This document shows positions 35,340-45,304 of a DNA stretch of 64,000 nucleotides, in pieces. How positions within the stretch are numbered: position 1 is the first letter of the stretch; the number at the start of each line of letters is the position of its first letter. The stretch lies in contig NC_134117.1 in NCBI RefSeq assembly GCF_040939455.1, positions 63,758,501 through 63,822,500 of the forward strand. The letters are read 5' to 3'. A model generated the notes under the pieces. It was not told the origin of the DNA. It saw nothing but the letters and a program-made list of their open reading frames with translations, and ran no database searches. The position numbers and the translations under genes are program-made. Origin of the DNA: Microcebus murinus. Its lineage: Eukaryota > Chordata > Mammalia > Primates > Cheirogaleidae.

Positions 35340-36010
35340 ATTAATGGCTCTGGGATACATCAAGAACTGTCAGTTCTCACAGCAGCCCCGCGACTCAATT
35401 GAACTTTTAAATTCCTTGCCCAATACTACCCGTTTCTCCCATGCCAGCAAAGTGAACAATTGTCTGATCTTTGGCAGCGGGGAGAAAGCTATCTTTGCCT
35501 CTTGCCAGCTGAGAAATGGTTTGTTTCCGTTTCAAACATCACTGCATTCTTCTTGCAATTTTCTTTTACTATTAAATATTTTATGACTCAGTCTCATGCC
35601 AGTGCTCCTTCCTGGGTGTCTGATAAGTGGCAGATTCAACAGGAGATTTTAATATATGGCAGCAGGTTTCATTTACACTTTTCCCACTGGAGAGCCTGCC
35701 AGGATCTACAACCATATTTAAATGGCTTCTGGCCTTCAAAGGCATTTTGCTAATTGTAAATGCTTTTAGATTGCATCCTCAGACTCTTAACTTTTCTTAT
35801 GGAATCTTCATGTCATGAACTCACTGGGGAAAGAAAAAAAAACAACTGCTTACTGCTTAAGGAATCTGACATTTGCAAGCTGGGACTGTGAAGAATTTAT
35901 TTAGGTCGACATTGTGCCTCATCGTTTTCTTTCCTTAGGTGATGTTCCTCCCATCCAGAATTCCTTTCCTGGTGTCAATTAAGTCATACATATTCAACAC
36001 CTGGCTCCAA
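35340..36010. promoter_or_regulatory. Repeat-free block, candidate conserved non-coding element
   Basis: About 670 bases without any repeat signature, less AT-rich at its left end than its flanks. AT-core sites of the homeodomain type occur, for example 'gctaattgtaaatgc' near 35749 and 'caattaagtca' near 35977, with a TGACTCA-like site near 35584. Frames at 35344-35818 overlap in different readings and have no domain. A regulatory role is only a hypothesis. Confidence 0.25.
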
Positions 36011-36359
36011 TGCCAACACTTTGGGAAACCTTCAGAGATAACTATAGCCTGAATTAAGGTCTCCCTTTCTTTGAATATCTACTGCAATTATTATCTGTAA
36101 TAGCCAATTTAGCACTCTTGTTCCTGCAACAAAATATGTGTTCCCACAGTGTGCAGCATTGTGCTGATGGCATAGAAACCTCCGTAAGTAATATTCAGGT
36201 TCGACTCAGTACTTAAGGGGAAAAACAGTCATCGTTTTAATTCATTAATAAATTAACTTTCATTGCAAAATCTGCAGGGATTTCTGTCTTCCAGCCTTAC
36301 ATTTTCTTCCCATTTTGCCTTTAATGAATTAACCACCACCACCTCTCACTGTGAGTTTA

Positions 36360-36470
36360 ATTACTGTACTGATTACTTACTATGTATGCTACATGATGTG
36401 AAAAGAATACAAAACTTAAAAGCAAAGCACTCTCCCTGACCTCCCTGGGGATAGAGACCAAAAACCATTA
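36360..36470 (-). mobile_element. Possible L2 fragment, antisense
   Basis: 'tgattacttactatgtatgc', 'tgatgtgaaaagaatacaaa' and 'cactctccctgacctccctg' fall in antisense L2 order. It is followed by a GAAA-rich tract near 36472-36500. Confidence 0.45.
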
Positions 36471-36539
36471 AAAAAAGAAAGAAAGAAAAAAGAAAACACA
36501 TTAACCTACGTGTAACAAGTACCAGATGAGTGGTCTGTG

Positions 36540-37259
36540 TAATTGCACAGCCCGCCTGGTCCCAAGTGGTGGGACACTCTTCCTCAGGTCAGGAGCAGTA
36601 GTTTCTCAAGCTGAGCCCTTGACCTTTGTCACCGTGCTTGATGGCCTTTGGCACCATTTCTGTTCATCTTAAGGCTAACATTTCTTTACCATTCATACCC
36701 CTCTCTTTTAGAAAGTCCTTTCCCATTTTTTGTTGTGTGTTATTTTCTCCTCCCTTACCCCTCTGTGCTATGGAGTTGATTTTTACCTTCACTTATAAAA
36801 TTCTACACCCTTCACCTAAATTGTTTTGGAGCTCTTCTCATGTCCTAACTTCTAAACATTTATTTATTTCCCAGGTTTTTTGTTTTAATAGAGGTTTTCA
36901 TTTATGATAATACTTTTCAAAATGAAACCAAGGTTGTTAGGGCTGTAAATTGTATAGTTTGACATTAAATCTTATTCATGATATCTCATTCTCACAAATG
37001 CCCCATGTTTTCCCTTTAGAACGGAATAGTCTGCTGGATACATTAAACCATGCTGTATCACCTTAGGGCACAGAAAGAAAATACAGAATTTCACCTTACA
37101 TTTGATACTTGTTTTTTACTTATGTTCTATTTTATATGTTTTGTAATATATCTTATATGTTAAAAATTAAACACATATGTAGGTATGTATACATACATGC
37201 ATTTGTAAGCAGACACACAAATATTAGAGAGTGTCTTTCAAAATTATTACTATTTCTTT
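36540..37259. other. Unassigned intron
   Basis: No repeat or exon recognised. The 93-codon frame at 36626-36907 is pyrimidine-rich and has no domain. Confidence 0.45.
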
Positions 37260-37480
37260 GTTAGGCTACGTTTGGTTGTGAGTAATAGAACAGTGGCTTA
37301 GACACATTGTGCTCATTATTTATTTAGGAAAAGTCTAGGTAGGGTTACCTAGACTTTTCCTTAAAAAAAAAAAAGAGAGAGACTTAGAGTTAGTATAGTA
37401 ACCTAGTGATTTCATTAAGGATCTGGAATTTTTCTATCTTTCCATCCACATCTTGGCATGATGACTTTCAAGAGTAAAGT
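37260..37480. mobile_element. Old unnamed interspersed repeat carrying a hairpin
   Basis: 'ggttgtgagtaatagaacag', 'tggcttagacacattgtgct' and later 'catccacatcttggcatgat' remind me of a widespread old mammalian repeat of the '..gtaacagaaacc..ggctta..' type, whose name I cannot fix. The perfect hairpin at 37326-37361 lies in its middle. Confidence 0.35.
37326..37361. repeat. Perfect hairpin, 16-base arms, 4-base loop
   Basis: Arm AGGAAAAGTCTAGGTA (37326-37341), loop GGGT, then the exact reverse complement TACCTAGACTTTTCCT (37346-37361). Pairing stops at the next base outward (T opposite T). The right arm runs into an A12 stretch. It is neither a microsatellite nor a transposon terminus that I know. 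Confidence 0.97.
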
Positions 37481-38689
37481 TTCACTTCATGATGAATTTA
37501 ACTTAACCTTGCCCAATACCTCTGTGAATTTAGGTGAGTAGTATTATATGGAGACTATACAGTCAAATGCATAGATAAATTATGAGATTTCAAATTTATA
37601 GATAATTGTATTAATAGTTTATTTACTTATATCATGTTCAAAAACAATATTCTATTACCATTTATTATATTGTTATTTAAAAGATTGAATAATAATGTTT
37701 TCTCTGAATCCAGTCAAGTCATTGTGAGGGATATGTATATATCTTTTAAATTAATTTTGGGATTCTCTAAGCTGTGGTAATAGGAAGCCTGAGTACATGT
37801 TAAGCCTGATATCTCTGAGCTCTCCCACCCCAGACTTTTGAAGAGCCATTTACTTGGGTCTCTGATCCTCTGTAATGTGTTCATAGATGATAACAAAAGG
37901 GGGAAATCAGTTGGTAGAATGGGGCGGTAAGCACTAGAGACAGCAGTTGTCGGATGGAAATTAATTGATTGTAATTGCTTTGCCATTGTATTGCACTTGA
38001 AGTCTGTAGCTTGTTAAAACCGCTGATGATAAAATAAGGATCTCACTTTTTACGATGTAGGCTATGTTAGTGAAAAGCTGTTCTTAGAAGAATGATCAGT
38101 GAATATCAATAAATGGATAATAACAAATTAAAGGCAAAGCTAACTAACTGATCATGAATTAATACACTTCCACAGTCAGAGTAGCAGTCAACTGTGCAGT
38201 GTTTCATATTGAATTTTTTGCTAAGAGCTCTTGAATTTTAAATATTTCCCATAGAAAGAGAGATTGCTTCTGTGAGACTGTTTATCACATACTGTCTTGA
38301 ATATCAGATCTTCACTGTAGAGAAGATCTTCTGGAAAACAGAAAATGTGTCTGTTTTGCGGAGCCTTTATTTTATGCCAAACAATTAACAGGCAGATACT
38401 TTGAAATGTAAAAACATAAGTTTACATTGTAATACCAAGAAAAAGGACACCAAAAGTATTATTTTTAAATGCTGACAGTGTATGAGTAATATATGAGTGA
38501 GGGTCTCTGTAAATCTCAAAACAAGTATCTTAAAATTGTAGCACCGATGTGAAATTATATTTAACTTTTTGCTATAAGAGTTACATTAACTTCTTTAAGA
38601 TTGTGATGAGGTCTTTAATAATTACTTCTTTCATCCATAGCATTGGAACTGTTGGTGATGTCAGAGAGATCAGGTTTATCAGAGTTAGT
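37481..38689. other. Unassigned AT-rich intron
   Basis: No confident repeat or exon. The 90-codon minus frame at 37714-37986 has no domain. Confidence 0.45.
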
Positions 38690-39130
38690 TTTATGAGCAC
38701 CAATTTTCATTGAAACCCAACCCCTGCCTTCAAGGAACTCACAAACTAAAGGCACAGATAATACTGTGAAGAAAGGAGTACTTGCAGTGCTGAGTGCAGT
38801 GATGTGAGTGATAGAGGCACAATAGGGGCCCAAGAGGAAGATCATCGAAGTTCTGGAGGACCACTAGTGCCATCCAGCAAAGAAAAGGGTGTAGGAGAAG
38901 GGTAGTCTGAAAAGGAGTGACATGACAGCACTTGGATTTGAGGAGAAGTAGATTATTAGTTGAAAATTAAGTTGTGTAACGTTTTAGGCTACAAGAAGAA
39001 GAGATTAGACAGGCAAAAGCACAGATGCCACATGCTCTTGTAGGCCCAACTAAGGATGTGGAAGTTATTCCCGTAGCAGAGCCCATTGAGGAATTTTAGA
39101 TGTGGGAGAGACATGAGTGAGTTTCCTTTT
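38690..39130 (-). mobile_element. L2 LINE, antisense
   Basis: 'cctgccttcaaggaactcac', 'agtgctgagtgcagtgatgt', 'aggagtgacatgacagcact', 'aggcccaactaaggatgtgg' and 'cccattgaggaattttagat' follow the antisense L2 consensus style over 440 bases. Frames are lost. Confidence 0.6.
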
Positions 39131-39194
39131 AGTGTGGTCATTCTTCTATCAGTTGGGATGATGAGCAGGAAAGAAGCTCATTGTGACCTACAGT

Positions 39195-39565
39195 TACTGT
39201 CTTAGTTCATTTTCTGTTGCTTTAACTGAATCCTGAGTCTGAGTGATTTATTTTTAAAAAATGTTTCTTAGAATCCTGCAGGCTGAGGAGTCCATGGTTG
39301 AGGGGCTGCATATGCTGAGGGCCTTATTGATGGTGGGGACTCTTTGCAAAGTTACTGTAGGGCATCACATGGCAAGGGGGCAAGTGTATGTCAGCTCAGG
39401 TACCTCTTCCTCTTCTTAAACAGTAAACAGTCCCATGACCTTGATGACCTTAAGTAACCCTAATTGCCTCCCTGAGGCCCCAGTTTCAAATACCATCCGC
39501 ATATGAATCTGAAGATTGAGTTTCCAACACATGAAATTTGGGGGACACATTCAAACTACAGCAGT
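39195..39565 (-). mobile_element. MaLR solo LTR, antisense
   Basis: 'tgtcttagttcattttctgt', 'gctttaactgaatcctgagt', 'ggcatcacatggcaaggggg', 'cagtcccatgaccttgatga', 'taattgcctccctgaggccc' and 'aaatttgggggacacattca' are an MLT1/MST-type LTR read backwards. No internal coding sequence. Confidence 0.78.
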
Positions 39566-40039
39566 TAATTAGTAAGCTGGTATGAGATGCCATGCAGTTG
39601 AACACTATTATTAATCTAGATATATGAAAAGGAAATTAAAAGAGCATAAATGTTGAATAATTTTTTTAATCTTTCAATTTTTAAATATATTTTTTTTCTT
39701 GAATGGGGTAGTATAATTGGTGCTAATACTTTAGTTGCCTGAAACTCTGCCACTAGGACGATGTCTATGTGTGGTGACAGAGTCTGTTTCCTGTAGATAG
39801 CACATATTTATGGTTAGTTTCATATTTGCGAAGCAGATATGCATGTATGGCTTCATTTAAAGATCCAAGTTAATTATGATTTTAAAAATACATGTTTAAG
39901 ATAATGCCAAAAAAATGACGATAATTTGTCCTGTTAAATATTTACCAGGAACATTCATTCCTCACATTTGAAAATCTGTTTCAGAATTTGGAGCATTTGC
40001 ATTTTAATTACATACTAAAAAGGAGAAAGTGAAAGAATA

Positions 40040-40061
40040 ATTGGCTTAACTATTAGCCAAT
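40040..40061. repeat. Inverted CCAAT pair upstream of the exon
   Basis: ATTGGCT (40040-40046) and AGCCAAT (40055-40061) are exact reverse complements 8 bases apart, giving two facing CCAAT boxes about 460 bases before the exon. Could be chance in AT-rich DNA. Confidence 0.6.
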
Positions 40062-40488
40062 TATAGCTGCAACTACAAAAAAGAAAAAGCCAAACTGACA
40101 CGGTTTCCACGGAACAGTCACAATATACATGGATCAGATGTTTGGTGTCATTTGGCAACAATAAAGGGAAGGGAATGTTGTTCCAATCCTTCAGACATGT
40201 TTTTTAAAAGTGAAATTAATGACAGCAGATTTGGGGTGTTTGACTCAGGATCATGCAGCGTTTACTGTTCATGTGTCCTTAAACAGCACTTGTCTAGAGT
40301 GACTCCAGTTGTTAAAATCTGCTGGGGAAATAAGACACCTGAACTCGAAGGGTTTTAACCAGATGCCTTTGGCCTGTACCATTCGGGACGGGTCCTGGCT
40401 GGAGTCCCCGAGGTCAGAGCCCGTGAGCAGGCCTGGATGCACGGATCGGGGTGGTGACAGCAGTGGCTGGTGTCAGAACGCACCGCTG

Positions 40489-40520
40489 ACAGCGTTTCCC
40501 TCTTGTGCTTTCCCTCACAG
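40489..40520 (+). other. NRG3: Branch point and acceptor of the NRG3 exon
   Basis: A pyrimidine-rich tract 'tttccctcttgtgctttccc' ends in 'tcacag' just before 40521. The nearest good branch adenosine is in CGCTGAC (A at 40489), 32 bases upstream, within the usual range. No competing AG lies between the tract and the splice site. Confidence 0.85.
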
Positions 40521-40650
40521 ATACGACGACATATTCCACGGAACGGTCCGAGCACTTCAAACCCTGCCGAGACAAGGACCTTGCATACTGTCTCAACGAT
40601 GGCGAGTGCTTCGTGATCGAAACCCTGACCGGATCCCACAAGCACTGTCG
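40521..40650 (+). CDS. NRG3: Neuregulin-3 EGF-domain exon (probably exon 2)
   Basis: NRG3 is a membrane-anchored growth factor of neural tissue whose EGF-like domain binds the receptor ERBB4. The exon is 130 bases. Two bases (AT) complete a codon begun in the previous exon, 42 codons follow from 40523, and CG begins a codon finished in the next exon. The reading includes HFKPCRDKDLAYC, then LNDGECF and GSHKHC. Cysteines 1-4 of the EGF fold lie at 40565, 40589, 40607 and 40646 (spacing C-x7-C-x5-C-x12-C); cysteines 5 and 6 must be in the next exon, as in other neuregulins. GTAAGC follows as donor. No stop or frameshift. The previous intron is phase 1 and the next phase 2. The longest open frame here (40309-40662) is a different, wrong frame. 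I am confident of the gene; the exon number is from memory. Confidence 0.97.
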
Positions 40651-40656
40651 GTAAGC
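40651..40656 (+). other. NRG3: 5' splice donor of the NRG3 exon
   Basis: TCG|GTAAGC agrees well with the consensus donor. In-frame translation would otherwise stop at once (CGG TAA), so splicing is needed to continue the EGF domain. Confidence 0.92.
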
Positions 40657-40714
40657 CACTGAGCCACCCGCGGGCCGGGCAAGCCTGGCAGCTCGGGGAC
40701 CGTGGAGGGCTGCG

Positions 40715-40753
40715 GCCACCTTGGGGACGGGCCACCTTGGGGACGCGCCACCT
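40715..40753. repeat. GC-rich 16-base tandem repeat just past the donor
   Basis: The unit GCCACCTTGGGGACGG (40715-40730) is followed by GCCACCTTGGGGACGC (40731-40746) and a partial third copy GCCACCTG (40747-40754). It begins 64 bases into the intron. Period 16, with one difference between the full copies. Confidence 0.95.
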
Positions 40754-40790
40754 GCTCTCCCGCCCGTCGTCCTAGCAGAATCCAGAGTCT

Positions 40791-42429
40791 TAACATGCAA
40801 AGGGGCAAGGCTGGTATCTCTTTAACATTTGAGGACGGTAACACGGAAATAAAACAGATGAGGTTTAAGTTCTATCAGACCAAGTAAAGGAAGATTTATT
40901 TTTATAGCTGTTAATTTAATGGAACTAATTACTTACAATCTTTAGAACCCTGTATTTATGGCATGGGACTTAGGCACCTGTACTGGCACTTAGAAATAAT
41001 CCGTTCTTGAGAACCTGCAGACGGGCAGTAGAAGCAAGCTGCTCATAGAAGATCTAGAGTCTCAGTGTTATTGTGAACCAAACCCAAGAGACTGTAACTG
41101 TGTCCAGAGAAAACTGCATTTTATTTTGATTCTGTCTTCCTTTATTAATTTCGATACTTTTCTTTAACACCTCTGATGATGAAACACTCTCCGGCAAGGT
41201 GTTGTAAATGAAATCCTAGCCCTGTTGTAGTCTAGGTAGAGAACTACTTGGAGAAAATTCCCAGTAGAGATCAGAGAGGTGTTTAATTGATTTTTAGAGG
41301 CATACGTTTATATAACTGCTAAAAAGAAATACAAGTGGAGATAAATAGTGTGCTTGTAGACACTGCAGCTTTAAAACTCAATGGAAGAATCAAATTAGCA
41401 TCCAAAAAATATTTCCCATCAAGCTTTTATTTCCAGCACTACCATGGTAATTTGTTTTTCCTTGCAATTGTATATGCTTCAGTGATCATATATATCCACA
41501 TCCCTTTCCTTCTCTTTATTTACTCTTCTCACATGACACAGTTATTAAATTAATTATTCTGAATCGTGAAGCATGGAAAATTATGACTTTTTTCTCTCTA
41601 TTGCTATTATAAAACTTTATTTCTATGTTGTTTTATTAAGATGATGCAGAGAAATGCATCTTATAGTTATGAACTTAGAACATGACAGCAAATCCTTCCT
41701 GGCTCCAAGAGCCAGCTTCTGTCCATGGGGGGATGTGTTGCCACAGTGGGCAACGGCGCAGGCTGGGAAGAACTGAAAAATGATGGCAGTAGGTCTCTGT
41801 AAAAGGTACCATGTGTTCTTTGTCAGGGCAAACACAAATGCGACCTTTCTTCACCTTTGACATGTGGCGTTCGTGTGACTTTAGCAGTATCGTTACATTT
41901 ACCCCCCGTTAACAAAACTTGAACCCTATTCCTTTCCTCTGCAAATCTGGGTTGGGGAGAAAGGGAAGTGGAGGTTGTTCCTCCTCACACTTGCTGCTGT
42001 CCTTGTGTTCATTATGTTTGCAAGGGCACAGGGACAGGCACACAGGTGACTTTAAGACCTCAAGGGAAAGTCCAGGAATGAGCTACCCCTTCAAAGCATG
42101 ATGTGCATCCAAGCTCTTTTAGACCAACCACGTGTTAAAGGCAGCTTAGCTGATCTAATGGCATCATCATGTGGCGGTGAGCAGCAACGTGTTGAATAAA
42201 GTTTGAATTCCTAATCGACCGAAGAAAGGATCAATCAGAAGTATCGGCTAAAGCAGTGACTTTCTTGGACGGTGTTTTAACCCAAAGAAGAAACAGACCA
42301 GGCCCCACTCCATTGCAGGCTGAGAAGAGTCATCTTTTCCAAAACTTGGAATATCAAACAAAATAATTTGTTTTGTTTTTCAACGTGTGGTGTTGAGAAA
42401 GACATGTGGTCTTTTTAGTTCATGGATGT
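40791..42429. other. Unassigned intron after the exon
   Basis: No repeat recognised. Frames on the minus strand near 41623-41863 overlap and lack domains. No second exon of NRG3 is visible; the rest of the EGF domain is not in this window as far as I can see. Confidence 0.5.
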
Positions 42430-42815
42430 ATTGATTTTCTAAGGCTGCTGTGACAAAGTACTAGAGTTTGATTGGCTAACCAATAGAAATTTAGGACCTC
42501 ACAGTTCTGCAGGTCAGAAGGCTAGTAAGACCAAGGAGTCATCAAGACGGGAACCTCCTGAGGCCCCTCTTGGCTTGTAGATGGCCAAGGAGATGTGTTT
42601 CTCTGTTTCTTCATGTTTCCTCTGTGGATGTCTGTGTCCAAATTTCTTCTTGCAAGAACACCATTCATAGTGGATCAGAACACACCCTAATGACCTTACT
42701 TTAACAAAATTACTATGTAAAGAACTTTCTCCAAATTTGGTCATATTCTGAGGTACTAGACATTAATACTTCAACATAGGGTATGTTTCTTGAGACACAA
42801 TTCAGTCTGTACTTC
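42430..42815 (-). mobile_element. MLT1-like MaLR solo LTR, antisense
   Basis: 'ttctaaggctgctgtgacaa', 'agtactagagtttgattggc', 'acctcacagttctgcaggtc', 'cttggcttgtagatggccaa', 'ctccaaatttggtcatattc' and 'gagacacaattcagtctgta' follow MLT1 read backwards from end to end. Solo LTR. Confidence 0.8.
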
Positions 42816-42901
42816 AGTCTGAGACTAAAGTCCAGAAAAAAATCCTTTGCTTTTTTGCATATGTACGTACATGTCCAATTTTTTAAACACATATGAGCAG
42901 A

Positions 42902-42958
42902 CATATATATATATATATACACACACACATATATATACATGCATATATATATATGTAT
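42902..42958. repeat. AT/AC compound microsatellite
   Basis: Alternating TA, then CA, then TA blocks with ATGCAT-like junctions, about 57 bases. Self-complementary in part. Confidence 0.9.
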
Positions 42959-44459
42959 AACATATGGTTTAACTGGGATGATGTTCATATATAATAACTT
43001 GGATTTCTGTCCTCATATTTCTTACATATTTCAGTACAGACAGCCTGTTATTTAACATAGACTCACAACATAGCTAATCATGACAAAAGACCAGCCTAAG
43101 ACAAAATTGGAACTCGAGTAGGTTAATAGATGCCTATAAATTTCCTACTAGTGTGTATGAATAAATCACACATCACATGTGCTGGCTATTCATCTCCCAG
43201 GCTTTGCTGTGAATAAAAGGCTTACATTTGTTCCTGCATCAGCCACTTCTAAAAATTCCAATGTAGTTATTAATAATGTGCCATTTTGTACAGCACTCTA
43301 TTTAAGTAGTATGTTACATTCATTCTTTTCCCATTCAACAAATGTATATTGAGTACCTCCTACCACCAAGATACTGTTGAATAAATACATACAGAAATGA
43401 ATTTAAGAATTAAATGGTACAGCACTTGGTAATGTGTTTGGAATAAGTGAAATACTTCATTGTTAGGAAATAATGAAAAAAAAGCACAGTACTTCAGAGT
43501 GACTGGCATGCTACCTGGGGTATCTTTATGACATATTAGTTACTGGATTTTGTTTCAAGTGAAATAAGACACCATTTGGTAGATTGGAGCAGCACTATAA
43601 AGAAAGGCTGGTATATGAATCTAGTTCATTAAATAGCTTATTTTTTACATGTCTCAAAAGATTGGGCATCCAAATCTGGAATAAATTAAGATTATATTTT
43701 CTTGATTTTTTTTAACTGTAATCCTATGATAAACTGCATCAAATATTTTTCTATGTCATGAAAATGGACCATGATCTGACATATTTCTGTTTCCTTGTCA
43801 AGGAAGAATAGTAACAAAACTATCAAACCACTCATGATAAAGCACGTGAAAGTGCATACTCAAGAATAAGACAGTGTTAATCTCAGCAAAAGGTGAGGTG
43901 AAGGGGTAGGGGATCATTTTTTTCCCCTTTGTAATTTTATTATTGTTTTATGTATCTTAAAAACTTTTTTAAGAAACATTTTTAGTATTAATAATTAGAA
44001 ATTATAAAGCACATTAAAATGAAAATTTTAAAAGAATACCAAGGCCCTGATAATTACTTGAAAGAGAGATTTAAAAGAACAATAAATAAGTAAACGATGA
44101 AAATTGATTTTTCTGAAGTTAAGATATATTTTAAAGTCACAGATCATCCACAGGCTAATTAGTGAAAACAGACCCTGGTAGACAGTGGGGCTGAGTAGAG
44201 AACACGAGAACATGGGTTCATGAATCAGAGGAAAAATGAGGCCCTGATGGTTCAATAAATGGTTGACTATCAGGTAAACAAAATCAATAGTGTATTTTTA
44301 CCTTTATTTGTACCCTCCAAAAGTTGTTCTCAATTAATTTAAAAGTTATTGTAATAAATAAATAAATAAGGAAAGCAAGAAGTAAAATCATGTATTTATT
44401 TATATTAGCAATGGAAAGGAACTTGTGAGCCCTCCCCCCCCCAAAAAAAAAAGCAATGG
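42959..44459. other. Mostly unassigned AT-rich intron
   Basis: About 43320-43400 has an antisense L2-like piece ('attcaacaaatgtatattga', 'gtacctcc'). The remainder is not assigned. A C9A11 run lies near 44434-44452. Confidence 0.4.
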
Positions 44460-45195
44460 AAGGGAAAAAATAGCTTTGACACGTCATTGTTTTTTGATCT
44501 GAATGTCATAAATGAGAAACAAAATCAAAAGACAAACTATGAAGAAATTGAATAGCAAATACGGTAAAGAATTAATATCCTGAAGTCACAGAGGTCAAAA
44601 AGTATGTGGCTGAAATAACATCTCAGTAGGGAACTAGGGGAAAGGAAGGAAGTATTCTTCCTAAAGAGGAATGCAGACGACCAAGGACTTGAAAGGCACC
44701 AGCCCTCACAAAGAAATGCAAATTAGGCATTTAGTTGTTTTGTGTGTGTGTGTGTGTGATTTTTTGCCTATCACATATTTAATGCTTTTTAAAAGTGAAT
44801 GTGCAGTTTTATAGGGGTGCAGTGAAAGCATATAGTTGCATATAGTATTTGAGGGAATACACTTTGTTAAACAATTTCCGTAGGTAGTGTTTCAGTGTAT
44901 TTCCAAAGCCTTATGTTATTTGTAAGAATCCTGCCTGCAGAAAGGTATGTGAAGATTTTTTGAAGAGATACTTAGCACAGGTTTATTTGTAATAGCAAAA
45001 AAAGGTCTGAATTTAAATGTCTATATAAATTAGAATATATCTTTACATGGGGTGGATTTTCAAAATGTTTTAAGGACTTGAAAATACTCATTATATCATG
45101 TTATGTTTGAAAATCAAGATGTAAAATTCTCAAGTTAAACATACAATAGGATCCTAATTCAGAGAAGGAACTAAATAAAAAGGCTACATAGTATT
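44460..45195 (+). mobile_element. Old L1M LINE, ORF2 3' region, sense
   Basis: Sense landmarks occur in order: 'aaatcaaaagacaaactatg' (44522), 'caaagaaatgcaaattaggc' (44709), 'tttttgcctatcacatattt' (44761), 'agcacaggtttatttgtaat' (44973), 'agcaaaaaaaggtctgaatt' (44995) and 'tagaatatatctttacatgg' (45031). A (TG)9 run sits at 44741-44758. Frames are destroyed. This is the one clearly sense-oriented old L1 of this type before 60 kb. Confidence 0.78.
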
Positions 45196-45257
45196 TACAA
45201 CTATTATATTTTCTTCTTTCAACCTTACGAATTTTCTGAGATTGCTCCATTACACAT

Positions 45258-45304
45258 ATTTATGTAACACCATTTATGTAACACCATTACATTTATGTAA
45301 CACC
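45258..45304. repeat. 14-base repeat ATTTATGTAACACC, three perfect copies
   Basis: Copies at 45258-45271, 45272-45285 and, after the five bases ATTAC, 45291-45304. All three are identical, so the expansion is recent or under gene conversion. Confidence 0.96.

Larger units (their letters stand above)
40380..40790. other. CpG-rich patch around the NRG3 exon
   Basis: This roughly 400-base patch is visibly richer in G, C and CpG than the AT-rich intron on both sides. In the exon alone I count 12 CpG in 130 bases with 41 C and 30 G (54.6% GC), an observed/expected ratio of about 1.27. Such density inside an old intron implies either weak germline methylation or strong constraint. It may be a small intragenic CpG island. 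Confidence 0.6.

Noticed and set aside
39195..39565. Possible endogenous retrovirus with genes
   Set aside because: Only a solo MaLR LTR is present; the same holds at 19165, 42430 and 52333. No internal viral coding sequence is seen.
40309..40844. Several open frames of 80-128 codons across the GC-rich patch
   Set aside because: All are in frames other than the NRG3 reading, or on the opposite strand. They exist because GC-rich DNA has few stop codons.
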